From Deroplatys truncata (taxonomy: Eukaryota > Arthropoda > Insecta > Mantodea > Mantidae), in the NCBI GenBank assembly GCA_030765065.1, contig CM060989.1, positions 41,717,501 through 41,781,500 of the forward strand: a stretch of 64,000 nt of DNA, written 5' to 3'. The position numbers and the translations under genes were made by a program. The notes beneath the pieces are model-generated. The model was given only the letters and a program-made list of their open reading frames with translations, did not search any database and was not told the origin of the DNA. Shown here piece after piece: positions 22,797 to 34,810 of this stretch. The stretch's first letter is position 1. Each line of letters opens with the position of its first letter.

Positions 22797-22832
<36 letters not shown>
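22795..22832. repeat. (TAA)n microsatellite
   Basis: About twelve uninterrupted trinucleotide units. Such tracts often mark old LINE or SINE tails, but no element was recognised directly upstream. Confidence 0.92.
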
Positions 22833-22833
<1 letters not shown>

Positions 22834-23435
22834 CTATACTAACATGGGAATTTGTTGGATTCATAAAAAACATTGCTTGTGAAGAAAGATTTGAACTTTC
22901 GTTGGGAATGCCGTGGGGTAGAAAATATTTGCAAATAAAATAAGACAAAAAACCCCGCATACTTCGTTACAAGCATTATGCATATATGGTTAGGACTTAA
23001 CAACTGAAAAAAAGAAGACACAGGTAAAGTGTGAGGCTCGCAGGGAGGTCCCAGCTTCTATTCCCGAAGACCGCCTCGGACCTTGGGTTTTTCGAGGTCG
23101 GTTGGCGAGTGCTGGGGTAGTTTCTATCCAATATGATTTCCTTTCCATCATTTCCCTTTCATTGTTTTTCCATCTCATCTTTCACGCGTGCATCTAGGTT
23201 TCGTGGCTTGCGCAAATAAGAGTTCTCGCCGTGGACAAGAGGGCTGCTTGGTCGACAGGTCGTTCATCACCCTGTTTAGCAGCTCCAGCAGTGAGATGGG
23301 TCTTCACACCTGGAACTGTTATGGACTTCCGTACGTCTCTGTGACATGTCTATTTGCAACCTGTAGTCTTTCAAATTATCCCTTCCTCCTGGGGAATAGC
23401 AGCCACAATAGATCTACATATGTAGGTTGCAGTGC

Positions 23436-24184
23436 TATGAAAACATAAGCAGAGCTTACACTGGTAAACAGATCCTTGCCTTCTCAGATAGCCAGACTAC
23501 ACTTCAGTCTCTAAGTAGTCATAAGGTAACATCAGGACTGGTTTTAAACTGTCTAAACATGCTCACAAGCTTGGCAGAATAGAATGAAGTTCAACTCATC
23601 TGGGTGCCAGGGCATAGTGGCATAGAGGGAAATGTAAAATCTGATGAACTTGCAAGACAAGAAGCAACTTCACAATTTATTAGGCCACAGCCGGCACTAG
23701 GAACATCTCGGTGTTTAGTAAAAGATGTTATTAAGAACTGGTCCAAAGTAGATCATAAAACCTGGCTTGAAACTCCAGGGACAAATATAGTAAAGTATTT
23801 ATTAGAAAACCATGTAAGAAAAGAGCTGAAAGCTTACTTAAATGCAACAGATTTAATCTGAGAACAATTATTGCATCTCTGACAGGGCGTACCCTAGTGA
23901 AAAACCATCTTATCACGATGGGAGTGTCTCAGAATAACTTAAATTGCAGATTGTACAAGAAAAAACTCAAACAGTCCAGCACATTATACGCCTCTGTGAG
24001 GCCTTGGCTCATAGGAGATATATTGCTTCTGGAAAAATGTTTTTAGAACCAGAAACTTTACCATATCTGTTATGAGGCTGTATGGCATAATGAATTGGCT
24101 TTAAAACTATACAGGTAGCACAATAGGCCCAAGAATGAAGTGTCCGGATCAATGACGTAAATCTGTATCGAGCAAGACAAAACA
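23436..24184 (+). pseudogene. LINE fragment with RNase H domain
   Basis: 3' part of a non-LTR retrotransposon whose polyprotein ended in an RNase H domain, which removes RNA from RNA-DNA hybrids. The reading ILAFSDSQTTLQSL (one catalytic Asp) is followed by VQLIWVPGHSGIEGNVKSDE (catalytic His/Asp region) and LARQEA; the Glu between them is not placed with certainty. Then comes FNLRTIIASLTGRTLVKNHL and a frameshifted C-terminal knuckle-like part. A stop interrupts before NEVQL. It is flanked by the duplication AGGT(T/C)GCAGTGC (23424-23435 and 24185-24196). Jockey/CR1/I-like clade by motif; not resolved further. Confidence 0.8.
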
Positions 24185-24226
24185 AGGTCGCAGTGCGCGA
24201 GGTGTACCACTCTATTGTATCACCTA

Positions 24227-25402
24227 AGAAAGATCGAAAAGTGGTATTAGGAAGGAACGGAGCTGGGAGTAGCGAGGACAATTGACTATCTAGGAGTAAG
24301 GCTCAGTAGTGCAAAGGATTGGGGAGAACAGAAGACAAAAAGTACTAGCAAAGGAGAAACAAGTAATGCAGGTAATCAGAGCACGTGTGAACAAAACACC
24401 AAAAATGCAAATTACGTGGCTAGAAAGGATATATAGCACAGTGGTGGAAACAAGGAGCAGAGATATGGGGACTGGAACATAGGATGGGAAAATGTAGATG
24501 CAATACATAGGAATTTTTGCAAAATAAGCCTGGAATTACCAAGGAGTTCACCGAATGGAGTAGCACAAACGGAACTAGGGAGGGTGAGAGCTAAAGGCAA
24601 AATGGTAGAAAAGCCAATTAAATACTGGTTCAGAATATAGCTACTGGAGGAAAATGAGAGACTAAAGCAATGCTTGGTTGTACAGGAGAAAATGGGGGAA
24701 AAGAAACTTATACAATATACAGACAATTTTGGAAGAAATAGGAATGGGTGAAACATGGGCAGAAAGAAACAACGAAAGGAAGGATTTCTGGAAATACATT
24801 AGAACAAGAGTGGAGGATATTGAAAAGTAAGAAATTATGAGCATTTTCAAGGAAAAATGCCATTAATAGATTATAAATATTTAAAAACGGAATGGGAAAA
24901 AGAAAGATACATCAAATTATGCCACAAAGAAGCCAGAATGTGGTATGCATGAGCGAGGACTGGTGTAATGAATTTAAGTGGTCTATCAGGGAGAAGAAGG
25001 GGGAGAGATGTACTAAATGTAATGGATTACATGACAATTGGCATTACATTCTGAAATACGAGGACTCACATAAAGAAAGTGAGAATTTAATACCACAGAA
25101 ATTTAAAAAAATTATCAATACAGCTAAAAGTTAGGAAGTTTTAGTACAAGATCAAATGAATATATGGAGAAAGGAAGATAATGTTTAGGAAAATTTAGGT
25201 TAAAGTGTTAGAAGAGACGTGAATCAAATATGGAAAAAGAGTAACAAGGCAAAAAAGTAAATAATGGAAAATTATACTTCCCCATTATATATACAACAGA
25301 ATGTTAAATATAAGGGGAAGAAAAATAATACGCAACTCCATTGTATTGTAAATATTGTGTAAATTGCATGTAAGTACAAAGTAGACAATAAATCATTCAT
25401 TC
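24227..25402 (+). pseudogene. 5'-truncated LINE with 13-bp target duplication
   Basis: Flanked exactly by ATTGTATCACCTA (24214-24226 and 25403-25415) and ending in an ATTC-repeat tail, the standard product of target-primed reverse transcription. The coding remnant begins near the end of the reverse transcriptase: TIDYLGVRLSSAKDWGEQK, then ISLELPRSSPNGVAQTELGR, then KYLKTEWEKERYIKLCHKEA, and finally a knuckle reading CTKCNGLHDNWHYILKYE. Several frameshifts separate these pieces. No RNase H follows, so this is a different LINE from the one just upstream. Relatives of the tail are at 10480, 30258 and the right edge. Confidence 0.85.
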
Positions 25403-25430
25403 ATTGTATCACCTATATCTACATGTTTTA

Positions 25431-28400
25431 ATCTAGGGCGCTCGTATTTATCACCAAAAGTATACACTTTAATTATTCTTCTGCATTATATGAAAATAAC
25501 AAAAATTATAAATGTAATAGGGGAGAACTGATATATATGTTTGGTAAGATGTTCTTATAGTGCACTGTGTATACCGTGCTACTTTTGCAAATAGTTGTCC
25601 CCTGGATTATTCAATTATTCTGTAGAATTTTTGTTTCTCTGAGATTGTTCACTGTTGATGAAGAGTTACTAAATCTTTTAGAACTGAAAGCTGTGGTCGC
25701 TTCGTTTGAAAGTGACAAATTGTGTGTCAGTAAGGGGACTAAGCACTTCTTCCCATGAAACAAACAAATTTGCCTGTTGCTTCAAGAGCCTCGTCTGCTT
25801 TATCTTTAACACATCGGTGTTCCATTTGAATACCATTTCAATGCGATTGTGTTGTCGATGTAACGAATGCTACTTAGCTGGTAGACGGTTGTCCGCAAAC
25901 AATAGATCTCTGTCTTGCGGAATACAGCGTGTTTCGTGTTCCACGCCGCTCCAGAACACAGAAACGTGTACATAAACTACTGTAGTAAAGTGGAAAATGC
26001 TTAAAAAGGACACAGCAGGTTGCCTCACCGTTAGAATTCTACATTTATTTAAACACTTTTATGTGCAGTTTAATATGTATAACGGCATAAAACGTGGCCT
26101 GTAATGGAACTGAGTTATTTATGTTGGTACTGATGAAATCTAGCCCCATCCCAAACAGCGTGAACATCTCTGTTTCTCGAGCATAATTCTAGGATTGGCA
26201 GAGTACTTAACCTTCCCCAAAGTACGACCGACTGCCGAAGGATAACATTACACCTTAAACCTTACATTTTCATGCTACACTAGCGTTTTCTTATTGCCGT
26301 TTAGTAGCGGCAATAGCTTAACCTTCGTCTCCATGTTGCTGATGAAAGCTCTCATATATTGTGGCGTACCAGGAAGCATTTTCATACCAGACGCATTATT
26401 GTGTCGCATTGTCGACAGTATTATTGGGTGACTGATTATTGCTTTCGGCTGAACTATTCTCTCTGGAGGAACATGCCAGAGAGAATGGTTTGTTTGAATT
26501 TCCGTCTGGTATGTCGCCAACCCTGGCTGGCTGTCTAGACAGGGTTGGAGAGGGGGGAAATATAGTTAGCGTCATCCGAGTGTTGGTGTCACTTCAGTAG
26601 GAGTAGCAAAAGGAGCAAGTTGCGTATGACCAGTCCTCGACTCCGAGGCATCTTCCCCCATCCTTTGTTTCCCTGAGTACAATGTAGATCCGCTAAGTGT
26701 TTTATCAATAAATTATAGGTAATGTGTGTTATTTAATATTTGTGTATTTTGTCAAAAAACCTCACGGCTTCTTCTGAATGTATACACCAAGGTCCCGGTC
26801 CTCTCGCCGTTTGTAGCTACGCTCCCCCGTGTGCGTGTTGGGATGATAGAACATTTGGTAATTTGCTGGGAACCTTTTGGCCCTCACCATAGCATTTAAC
26901 ATTTTTTGTGTAAGGCGCCGGACTTGTAACAATATGTAAATGCCGTAGCTGTCGTTGAGTTTAACCACACATGCAAATAATTCTTCACCCTTTTCTCTAG
27001 AAGACCGAATTATATTGTAATTGCTTAGTCTTTCCTTGTGTACCAATCGTAGCGAAACTCATTGTGGTGGTATCCGAATCACCCCTTCATTCTACATGTT
27101 ATAAACATTTATCGGCTAATTTGTATGTCGCTGAATTGTTTTTCAGACCAGCCTATAGACAACCAATAACGGCTGGGTGGAGTAAAAAAGCTGGGTAGTT
27201 GAAGTAGGAAACCTTACTGAGGGAAAACCTCTATGGCGATCTAGGGGGTTGGACTATTTTTATGCACGACAGTGTAGGTATGTAATTTTTATGCAATCCT
27301 ACCATTATAAGCAGTTTGTTACTGTATTCAATATCCTGCCTAATGGGCTCATTATGGCACGCTTACCAGTAATAACATAATCCTGTATTCCAAGTTTCCG
27401 TGTCTTGGAGAAAGAACAAGAACTGTTTTGTGGTATTCTTTTCTCTGAGCAACGAAGGTGCAAAAACCTCTTTACACTATTAAATATAGAATAATAAAGA
27501 TCTGAATTTATAATTACTTGCTGATAAAAGGCTACATCACAGTCGTAACACCTGCTCGCTTCTTCCCCTGGAAGGGAATGCATGCAAGTTGCTTATCAGT
27601 TCAACACCCAGGTAATAACAAATGAAATGCAGGTAGAGAAGCTAACATACGAAGACGCTCAGCAATGGATGCCAAATTATTCCACGATTTATTTCCTATA
27701 ATTTATAATGCTAAGATTGCATCAAATGTTGTATCCAACTCGTGGATAATCTTAATATGACACTCTGAAAATCCACTTATAAATTAGTATTAGACGATTA
27801 GATTCGAATGTCTTATCAGCAGGCAGAAGGATTTTCTTAAGCAAACAGAGCAATCCTGTTACCGCACGGAGTGTAGGTGACATCAGGTACTGTGAAAGAT
27901 ACACTCCTCCCCTCCCCAACAGCCGGTTTAGTTGCGATTGTACCATTTATTCACTGCATAGTATACACCAGTGATGAAATGTAGCAATATGCCTGAAGCA
28001 AAGAAGAGTTCATAATTGTTGTATGATGCAACCAGGATTCAAACTTGGTCCCATAGCGCGAAAGCCAAAAATGGCACCTCTACATCTCCAGGGTGTTAAC
28101 ATTACTTATATAAAACTGAACAAACAACATAAATTGGGAAAAAATAGAACAACATTAAGACAAATAAGTACCTCGTCTTTTATAGTAATTCGACAAAAGC
28201 AGATAATACTTTATTCGTGCAGTGGGATCATTCCCTGAATTATGTTTAAAATTTCATGAAAAGCATTCTGGTGGATAATCGTGTGGTCTAAATGTTTATC
28301 AACAAGGGTAAATTATAAACAGAAAATTAATACTATCCATGTCGTCCTTAATTTCTTAACTATAAAACAAGAAATCTGTTGTATCACAATCTACGACTTT

Positions 28401-30243
28401 TATCAATAATTATCCTCTATTTTCATAGCTATTTTAAAATATTTGATACATAAACTTGTTTTCTACAGAACTTATATTAATCATGACATCCTTTCTTCAA
28501 AAATGTTTAATATAGATTTGGTTGTAGGTAAGGGTGATTGAGACAATGGTCAACAGTTGAGAGTTTTGCATAAGCTAATGAAAAACAAAAACTTCACATG
28601 CCAAACTATAGTACTAAAAATTGCAAAATTCAAGCGAAAACCCGGGAATATTCAGTAATGATAGTAAAAATGTTATAAAATGTTATTTTATATAAATGCA
28701 CTATATGAACGTGCTCTACGTATTATCCTTTCAGCTTCTGTTATGATATTGTATACAACGAGAATGAAAATATCAAAGTTCATTATGAAAATTCAGTAAT
28801 ACTCTACTAGTAGATTATATAACTAAATAAATACATCCAATCAAAGTCTTTTTTAGCCATTTTTTAGTAAATATGGCGAAAAGTTTTCCGTTTAAAAAGT
28901 ATTTTTAGACAGATGACCTAAAGGTAGAACTTCTAACTCAGACCATACGATCTAAAAGCTTTAAATTAACTTCATTGTGACCAATTTTGGTTTCAAGCCC
29001 AATCACATGGTAATTACTCTTTGTATTTGCACATGTTTAATAACCCAACTTGGTTTGATTAGGTTTTACTTTTCATTGTCTCTTTTTACATGATTAATTT
29101 CCCAGACAATCGCCTTATTCGTTCACAACACAAATCGTCATACTTTAATTTATCGCAGTTCGTTGTAGAGTTAACCTATACGTTATATTGGCAGCTTTCT
29201 TTTATATTAATTGTTACTCATTTATCTAATCTACATAAGGATTAAGGCGGTAATTATAAATTCAGAAAAAACTGAAATGGAAGTGAAATTACAGAAGCAG
29301 CAGAATAGTATTTAATCGCTTCATTGCCTGGTGTAAGGAAAAACATGTTGAAAGTATTTCACTGGAAATAACTGCTAGCGAATTAACAAACCTCTGACAT
29401 TTCGCTTTTTTATCATAATTTCTCTTGTTTCAAGAACGTGTTCTAAACGTGATCTGTTAGTTTCAGAAATCAATGTAATATTATTGATATTTTACGAATT
29501 CCAGCGCTGTCTAAAAAAATAGTATATACCACACGTCTTAAAACTTGACCTACTGTTTTACAAATGTCCCTACTTGCAAAATAAAAAACTACTTTTACCG
29601 CTTGTGTTAAAATCTACTATTATTTACTGATTTGCTATAATTCTCATGATATAACATTCAATTGATAATTATCTCCACTGCATATATTGGAGCTATCCGT
29701 GGTCTTGATCACATTTCTTTACGAAAACCTGTTTCGTTTTAATTTATAAGTGATATCGAATGAATTTAATACCACTAATTAGAGGAATAACCTACGATTC
29801 ATGTATTATATCATAATAAGAATTTTTTGAGAATCTTACAGCGTAGCGTTGTAGTATGAAATGTAGCACTTAAGTTAGCTTTTCATATTTAGTTATATGT
29901 CTCCCTCTGGCTCTCTCTCACTCATATACACGCACAAGCACGCACACATTAAATTCAATACTTTATCTACCTCACATCGACTGTAACGGAAGTAAAAATA
30001 ATAGCCACAAAACGTATGTTCATATCCAATTAACGAGTGAGTTAAACATGTTCAGTTATGCAAATTATAACACCTAATTAGAATATCTTTAGACTACTAC
30101 GTCGAAGGTTTGTTAGCCAGCCATTACAGATAGTAGCATGATGAACACACAAAATCCATGTGCAATGCAATACAATATACTGATGAAATCTTGGAGGAGT
30201 AAGAAGGAAATTTTTGCTTTGAGCTATAAATGTTTATTTTTGT
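25431..30243. other. long unassigned AT-rich interval
   Basis: Nearly 5 kb without any repeat end or domain I recognise. Frames of 60-94 codons occur (for example minus 26762-27046 and minus 27305-27583) but have no known motif. A 9-bp hairpin CCAACCCTG/CAGGGTTGG lies at 26517-26548. The stretch 28260-30200 is particularly featureless. Introns or intergenic DNA of an unseen gene cannot be excluded. Confidence 0.4.
26762..27046 (-). CDS. orphan reading frame, function unknown
   Basis: Ninety-four codons on the minus strand, starting MVHKERLSNYNIIRSSREKG and ending in a basic stretch followed by GVYIQKKP and stop. No domain recognised, no signal peptide, no membrane segment. It is one of the few longer frames outside an identified repeat. 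It could be a terminal exon, a retroposed remnant or chance; I favour chance or remnant. Confidence 0.15.
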   Translation of the reverse strand: MVHKERLSNYNIIRSSREKGEELFACVVKLNDSYGIYILLQVRRLTQKMLNAMVRAKRFPANYQMFYHPNTHTGERSYKRREDRDLGVYIQKKP

Positions 30244-30257
30244 AACTAAAGAAAGTG

Positions 30258-30860
30258 AACTGTGCCCACTATGTGGAAGGGGAGATAAAATTTTACACTG
30301 TATAATGTGCAGAAACCAAAGTTTGGAGAGAGGAAATATGGAATAGGAAGTGGGATAAATTACAGATAGAGATATTATTTTTGAAAGTCTTTGGAAACAA
30401 TAAGGAAGAATTTTTGAAACAATTACCTAATATACAGGGAAGGTAAGAGAGAAATGGTGGAGGAAAATTATTAAAGAAAAACAGGAAGATAATAATAGGA
30501 GTGATGATATAGGTAAAATACAGATGAGGAGAAAAATTTTAATTGCTAGTTTAGGAAAATGTATATAGTAAAATGAAAGGTACATATACACAAACAACCA
30601 GGGTGTTAAGTGTATATGATCCTATCTCAAGCAACTCCAAGAATAGCAATTAATGATATACTTTTGTGAAATAAAGTTAAAAATAAATGTTACTATGGTA
30701 CTATGTTACTCTATTACTAAGCCAAGCAATCCAAGTGGCTCAATAAGTAGACTAGCACCAGACAAATTGTACATAAGATGTAGGGGTACGAGAGATATAT
30801 TTTGTATAAAAATTGTAAACCAAATTTTAAAGCCTAGTTGTACAATAAATTAATTCATTC
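30258..30860 (+). pseudogene. short 5'-truncated LINE with target duplication
   Basis: 603 bp ending in AATAAATTAATTCATTC and flanked by AACTAAAGAAAGTG (30244-30257) and AACTAAAAGAAAGTG (30861-30875), which differ by one base. The first codons read CPLCGRGDKILHCIMCRNQS, the LINE C-terminal knuckle also seen at 24227-25402, but frames and stops show it is dead. The remainder is 3' untranslated sequence. Confidence 0.83.
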
Positions 30861-30875
30861 AACTAAAAGAAAGTG

Positions 30876-31502
30876 TTCATGTAGAAATCTAGAAAGACGT
30901 TTTGATCTTTTTAGTACACGCTTTCTAAAACAGCTGCTTCCCAGACTGTTAACAGCCAAAAATAGTACTTTACAGCGCAATAAAACAAAATCCAGATGGC
31001 AATGACCAGTAATACGAGTACTAACTTTAATAGGGTTCTAAACAAAATACTTGAATCACGAGATTCGCTGGCAGCAGCTCCATCAATTGTTTCTGGTTCT
31101 TGAAATTTCCTCGGGATTTTCGCCTATATTTTCAGTCACAAGTTTGTTGTTTAGAAACGAGCGCTCAGAATAAGCACTGTCATCTACATTCTCATCTCGT
31201 ATTGTTACGATCAACGTTGGTACGGTTCTTAGCGTAGGATTCAGGTGGCTCTGAGAATATGTCAATAAATGACTGATTATGTCTTTCACATTTATATTAC
31301 AATTATTCTTTAATATAATTTAGAGAACGTTTATTAAAAACTATTACATGCACCACGTATACAAAAGCTTTACCGGACTCGACTTACGCCTTGTTTGCTA
31401 AAGCCTTATTTTGTGTGCTTGGTACATAAATAACTATTTATAACCTTACTAAATTGGCTTAAAATTTATTGAGCGGGTAGTAAAATCTACATAACGTACC
31501 TA
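30876..31502. other. unassigned AT-rich sequence
   Basis: No recognisable feature; the 68-codon minus frame at 31083-31289 has no known motif. Confidence 0.35.
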
Positions 31503-32166
31503 CGTATTTTAAACTAAGAGCCAATAATTAAAAAAAATACAAAACATTATTTTTCAACTACTTTATTATCAATCATTACCCTACACTACTTCTCAACATA
31601 GTCACCACTGTTATTCAGGCAATTGCGTAACGGGAAACAACTTTTTGTATGACTTCGTCAAAGAATGATGCCGCCTGTGATGAAATCCAAGTGTACACTT
31701 CTTCTTTCAAGCTTCATGTCGTTGAAATGTTTTCCACCAAGGAATTTCTTCACATGAAACAGATGAAAATCGCTTGGTGTCAAATCTGGACTGTAGAGAG
31801 GGTGATCGTGTTGTTCCCAACCAAATGATACAGCCAGAACTTGATTATGTTTGGCCGTGTGTGGCCGGGCATTGCCACTTATTGTTTCCTCATAAACCTC
31901 ACACAATTGGCTATGAACGTTTACTGGTATAACGTCTCTCGCATTCAAAAACCGAATCACTAATCTAATTACACAGGCGGCGGGTCGTTCGATTGTTTTG
32001 AACCTTTCTATACGCTTTAACAACAGCAAAACACAAAGTGACATCGCTCATAGCTGTGTCTGCCTCCCTAATGAATGGAAGAAGTGATCGCGTATGCTCA
32101 AAATCGCGACTGCAGTGCTACAGTGGCAAAATATTAAAACAGTGCTTCCTTTAAAAACACGCCTCG
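31503..32166 (-). mobile_element. internally deleted mariner (another family)
   Basis: The right terminus, read inward, is CGAGGCGTGTTTTTAAAGGA after TA (32167-32168), and the left end CGTATTTTAAACTAAG after TA is a decayed match. About 660 bp instead of 1.3 kb. The coding frame on the minus strand joins the N-terminal region to the C-terminal third, so the centre of the transposase gene has been deleted. Confidence 0.72.
31658..32044 (-). pseudogene. mariner transposase, catalytic centre deleted
   Basis: 128 open codons. Residues 27-52 (IRLVIRFLNARDVIPVNVHS then QLCEVYEETIS) are the N-terminal helix-turn-helix part of mariner-type transposases. Directly after it comes ARPHTAKHNQVL, the end of the second-Asp motif, then HPLYSPDLTPSDFHLF with the third Asp and KKFLGGKHF. 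The first Asp and the second Asp itself are missing. The frame crosses the junction without a break. Continuing past 31658 with stops, DYVEK marks the C terminus. It may produce a DNA-binding but inactive protein if transcribed; that is conjecture. Confidence 0.8.
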
Positions 32167-32168
32167 TA

Positions 32169-32512
32169 TAGACGGTCTTGTAAGACAATCTGGTATACCA
32201 GAATACTCCTGTGCTTATCATATGTGTTCAAGACACTGAAAATAAGGATTGGGAGGTCAGAATTTGTATGCCATGTAGTGTTTGCGGGCAATAATTACAA
32301 ACACATCCATAGTCTGCTTTCAAGGAGAACGGGATTTCAGAGCTAGCAAAAGCAAATTATTACACAAGGAATACGAAACAGAAAACTCGAACAGACGTTG
32401 TATGCTAACTTTCACTTTTGGACAAGAACTGATGTTATCTTGTATAATAGGCTATTCTAAAGCAAAAGACCACATATTTAAAATGTAAACTTATATGTGT
32501 ATGCCTTTTCTT
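32169..32512. other. unassigned AT-rich sequence
   Basis: No recognisable feature. Confidence 0.35.
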
Positions 32513-32905
32513 TAGCTTGATGGATCAGGCGGTTACGTCTGTGGCCTGATTCGGGAGGTTCAGCTTTCGATTCCCGTGACCGACCTTCCTGACCCCATGG
32601 GTTTTTTCTTGGTTCGCCAGGAGAATGCTGGAAAGGATCATTACATCCTCCGAATTTCCTGTCCCTCCATTTCATCTCCGTTCTCATTTCATTTCATCCT
32701 TCATCTGCTTGGTCTCTTTCAGGGTTGCAAGTGTCGGCGGGAGGTCTCGGCGTGTACATGGTAGGGAACCTGCCCTCTGCCTGTCGTGCTCCTGGTTCGG
32801 GAGCCCCTATCTCCTCTCACTAAACCCCCTCCTGGGGCCCCGTCAAGGGCACAGACACAAACGATGCTGTCCCCCTCCGCTTGCAGTCCTATCCTGTCTA
32901 TGCCT
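32513..32905 (+). mobile_element. long SINE of family S
   Basis: The head TGGATCAGGCGGTTACGTCT carries an A-box-like segment, and GCTTTCGATTCCC is the B box. The body reads GGGTTTTTTCTTGGTTCGCC, GAATGCTGGAAAGGATCATT and GTGTCGGCGGGAGGTCTCGG, matching 41613-42135 closely. Reading frames through it are artefacts. Confidence 0.78.
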
Positions 32906-33214
32906 TCTTTTTCGCTCTAGAAATGTGATTATTATGAAGGTTGCTGAACAACAAACCTACATTACCCAATTAAGGGACACACTATATGGCCATCTAACCT
33001 TCCTTATAGGGCGATTTCAATGGGTCACAAAGCAAAAACTAAATAATTTAATAGACAAAAATTAAACATCTTGCTTACTGTTAAATTTTGAAAATTGTTC
33101 ATAACAAGAGCATAATGACTACGACAACTTTTATTGTTGATGATCGGCAGGATGAATATTTAAGAAGTTGTACGAACTTTCCGTGCTATTCATAGGCCGG
33201 CTAGTTCGACACAT
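32906..33214. other. unassigned sequence
   Basis: No recognisable feature between a SINE and H6. Confidence 0.35.
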
Positions 33215-33931
33215 ATTTCTCTGCCACCTATCTATAGTAGGTAATAGGAAGTATTCCACCCAAACATTTATGTCGAGATTCACCGGAAATACATGTTTTG
33301 AGGTCCCCTGAATAAAAACATTTTTAGAAAAAATTCCGTGTGTCTATCTCTGCGACTGTTAACAGTATAACTCTAAAACAAAATGTTCCATAAATACCAA
33401 TCAAGTACAGTATCTTCCAAAGATGCGATAAGGATACTTTCAAGAAACTCTTCCTACCCAAACTACCCTTTACATAGAACAATGTTTGATATTTTTTATT
33501 TTCTCAAAAATAGCTAATGATTTTCTTTACAATATCACATTTAAGGTATTTACACGACAAATAAAATGTATATCTTTAATTTCTGGGAGTAGCTGTGAAG
33601 TCATGTTGAGAAGGGAATTTTATATAGTGGGTAAATAACTAGATATATTGCACAAAAGATGTATTGTAAAGCACACAATTTATTTCAATTACATTTATGT
33701 GATATCAAAAGTTTCCGAAGTAACCGTTATTATTGATTTTCAATGTCCAATGCTTTTGTCATTTTTCCAGGTGCTATCAGTATTCGGTTGTTCGTTGCGA
33801 TGTCATAGAAAGACTATAGAATTTTAAGGCCAGCATATAACGTCCCGCTTTTAAACATTTGACTATCGATTCACTTTCCCTTGAACCTACAACGAAATTA
33901 TTTCTATAAAGGTTTATCTCGGTTAACACAG
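33215..33931 (-). mobile_element. family H repeat, copy H6 (one end lost)
   Basis: Left end TTTCTCTGCCACCTATCTATAG is the palindrome-bearing terminus of H in reverse orientation. The shared blocks follow in order to the GGTTTATCTCGGTTAACA block, where it meets an H copy in the opposite orientation. Its own TC-end is absent. Confidence 0.7.
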
Positions 33932-34735
33932 GACTTGCTCTACTCTTACAAACTATTTTTACAAACGCCTATTCTCAATCTACTTCATATTAATCGAGAT
34001 ATACATTTGCAAAAGCTTATTGCTAATTTTCTTGAAGGTGGAAGGGGAATTGGTAGGCTTTAAGCTATAATCAAATATTTTAAGAGCTGGTTGCTATGTG
34101 GACCATTCCATTCTCTTTGCAAGCTCAGTACATAATAAAAAATAACCGAATAACGAATACCCATTTGAGAAAAAGTATAAGTAATGGAAAATTAAAACAA
34201 ATAACAAGGAATATCTCGGAAATGGGTAACCCCACAATATATATAACCTAAATTGTGTATTTTAAGGAGATCTACATTTTTTGTGTAGTAAGATTTTGTC
34301 ATCTCTTCCAGTTATGCAAAAGTCATTCAGAAGGAAGAGGACTGTTGGGGACATTCCCAGAAAATTCAGGATATACATTTTAATTTGTCATAAAAGTATC
34401 TTAAACATGTGATATTTTAATCAAAATCGTTAGACATTTTTGAGAAAATCAAAATCTTCGGAAAATGTTCCATGTAAAGGGTAGTCTGGGATAGGAGGAT
34501 TTTCTTGTAAATCTTCGTGTCGCATCCTTGAAAGATACTAAATTTAAATACCAAGTTTGGTGTTTATCTGAATTTTCGTTTTTGAGTTACGCTATTCACA
34601 GACACACACGGACATGTTTCCAAAAATGCTTTATTTGGATTCAAGGCACCTCAAAACATGTATTTCCGGTGAAATATCGGTATCAACTTTTTGAATGAAA
34701 TGCGATACTTCCCCTACTTACTATATGTGGTATAT
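33932..34735 (+). mobile_element. family H repeat, copy H7
   Basis: Begins within the terminal inverted block (GACTTGCTCTACTCTTACAA) and runs in forward orientation to CCCCTACTTACTATATGTGG. It lacks the outermost 20 bases of the TC-end. The AC tract near 34601-34609 is short. Confidence 0.75.
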
Positions 34736-34810
34736 TGTCTTAAAAATAGTTTGTAGAAGCTATAAAAATAAACGATAGTGTGTAGAGAAAGTCATGTGGT
34801 TGAAACACAG
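34736..34810 (-). mobile_element. family H end fragment, copy H8
   Basis: Only the TC-end region of a reverse-oriented H copy: AAAATAGTTTGTAGAAGC, then GTAGAGAAAGTCATGTGGTT and ACACAGA. It directly abuts the 3' end of H7. Confidence 0.6.

Larger units (their letters stand above)
23023..25430 (+). mobile_element. long SINE of family S, split by two LINE insertions
   Basis: The head at 23028 (AGTGTGAGGCTCGCAGGGAG) is a decayed tRNA-like promoter. The body contains GGTTTTTCGAGGTCGGTTGG, GCTCCAGCAG, GGAACTGTTATGGACTTCCG and CTTCCTCCTGGGG...AGCCACAATAGATCTA, all shared with the copy at 42324-42820. Its last part is displaced: GGTTGCAGTGC (to 23435) resumes as GGTCGCAGTGCGCGAGGTGT at 24186, and after a second interruption the tail resumes at 25416. 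Comparing with 42770-42815 shows the pieces form one SINE. Confidence 0.72.
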
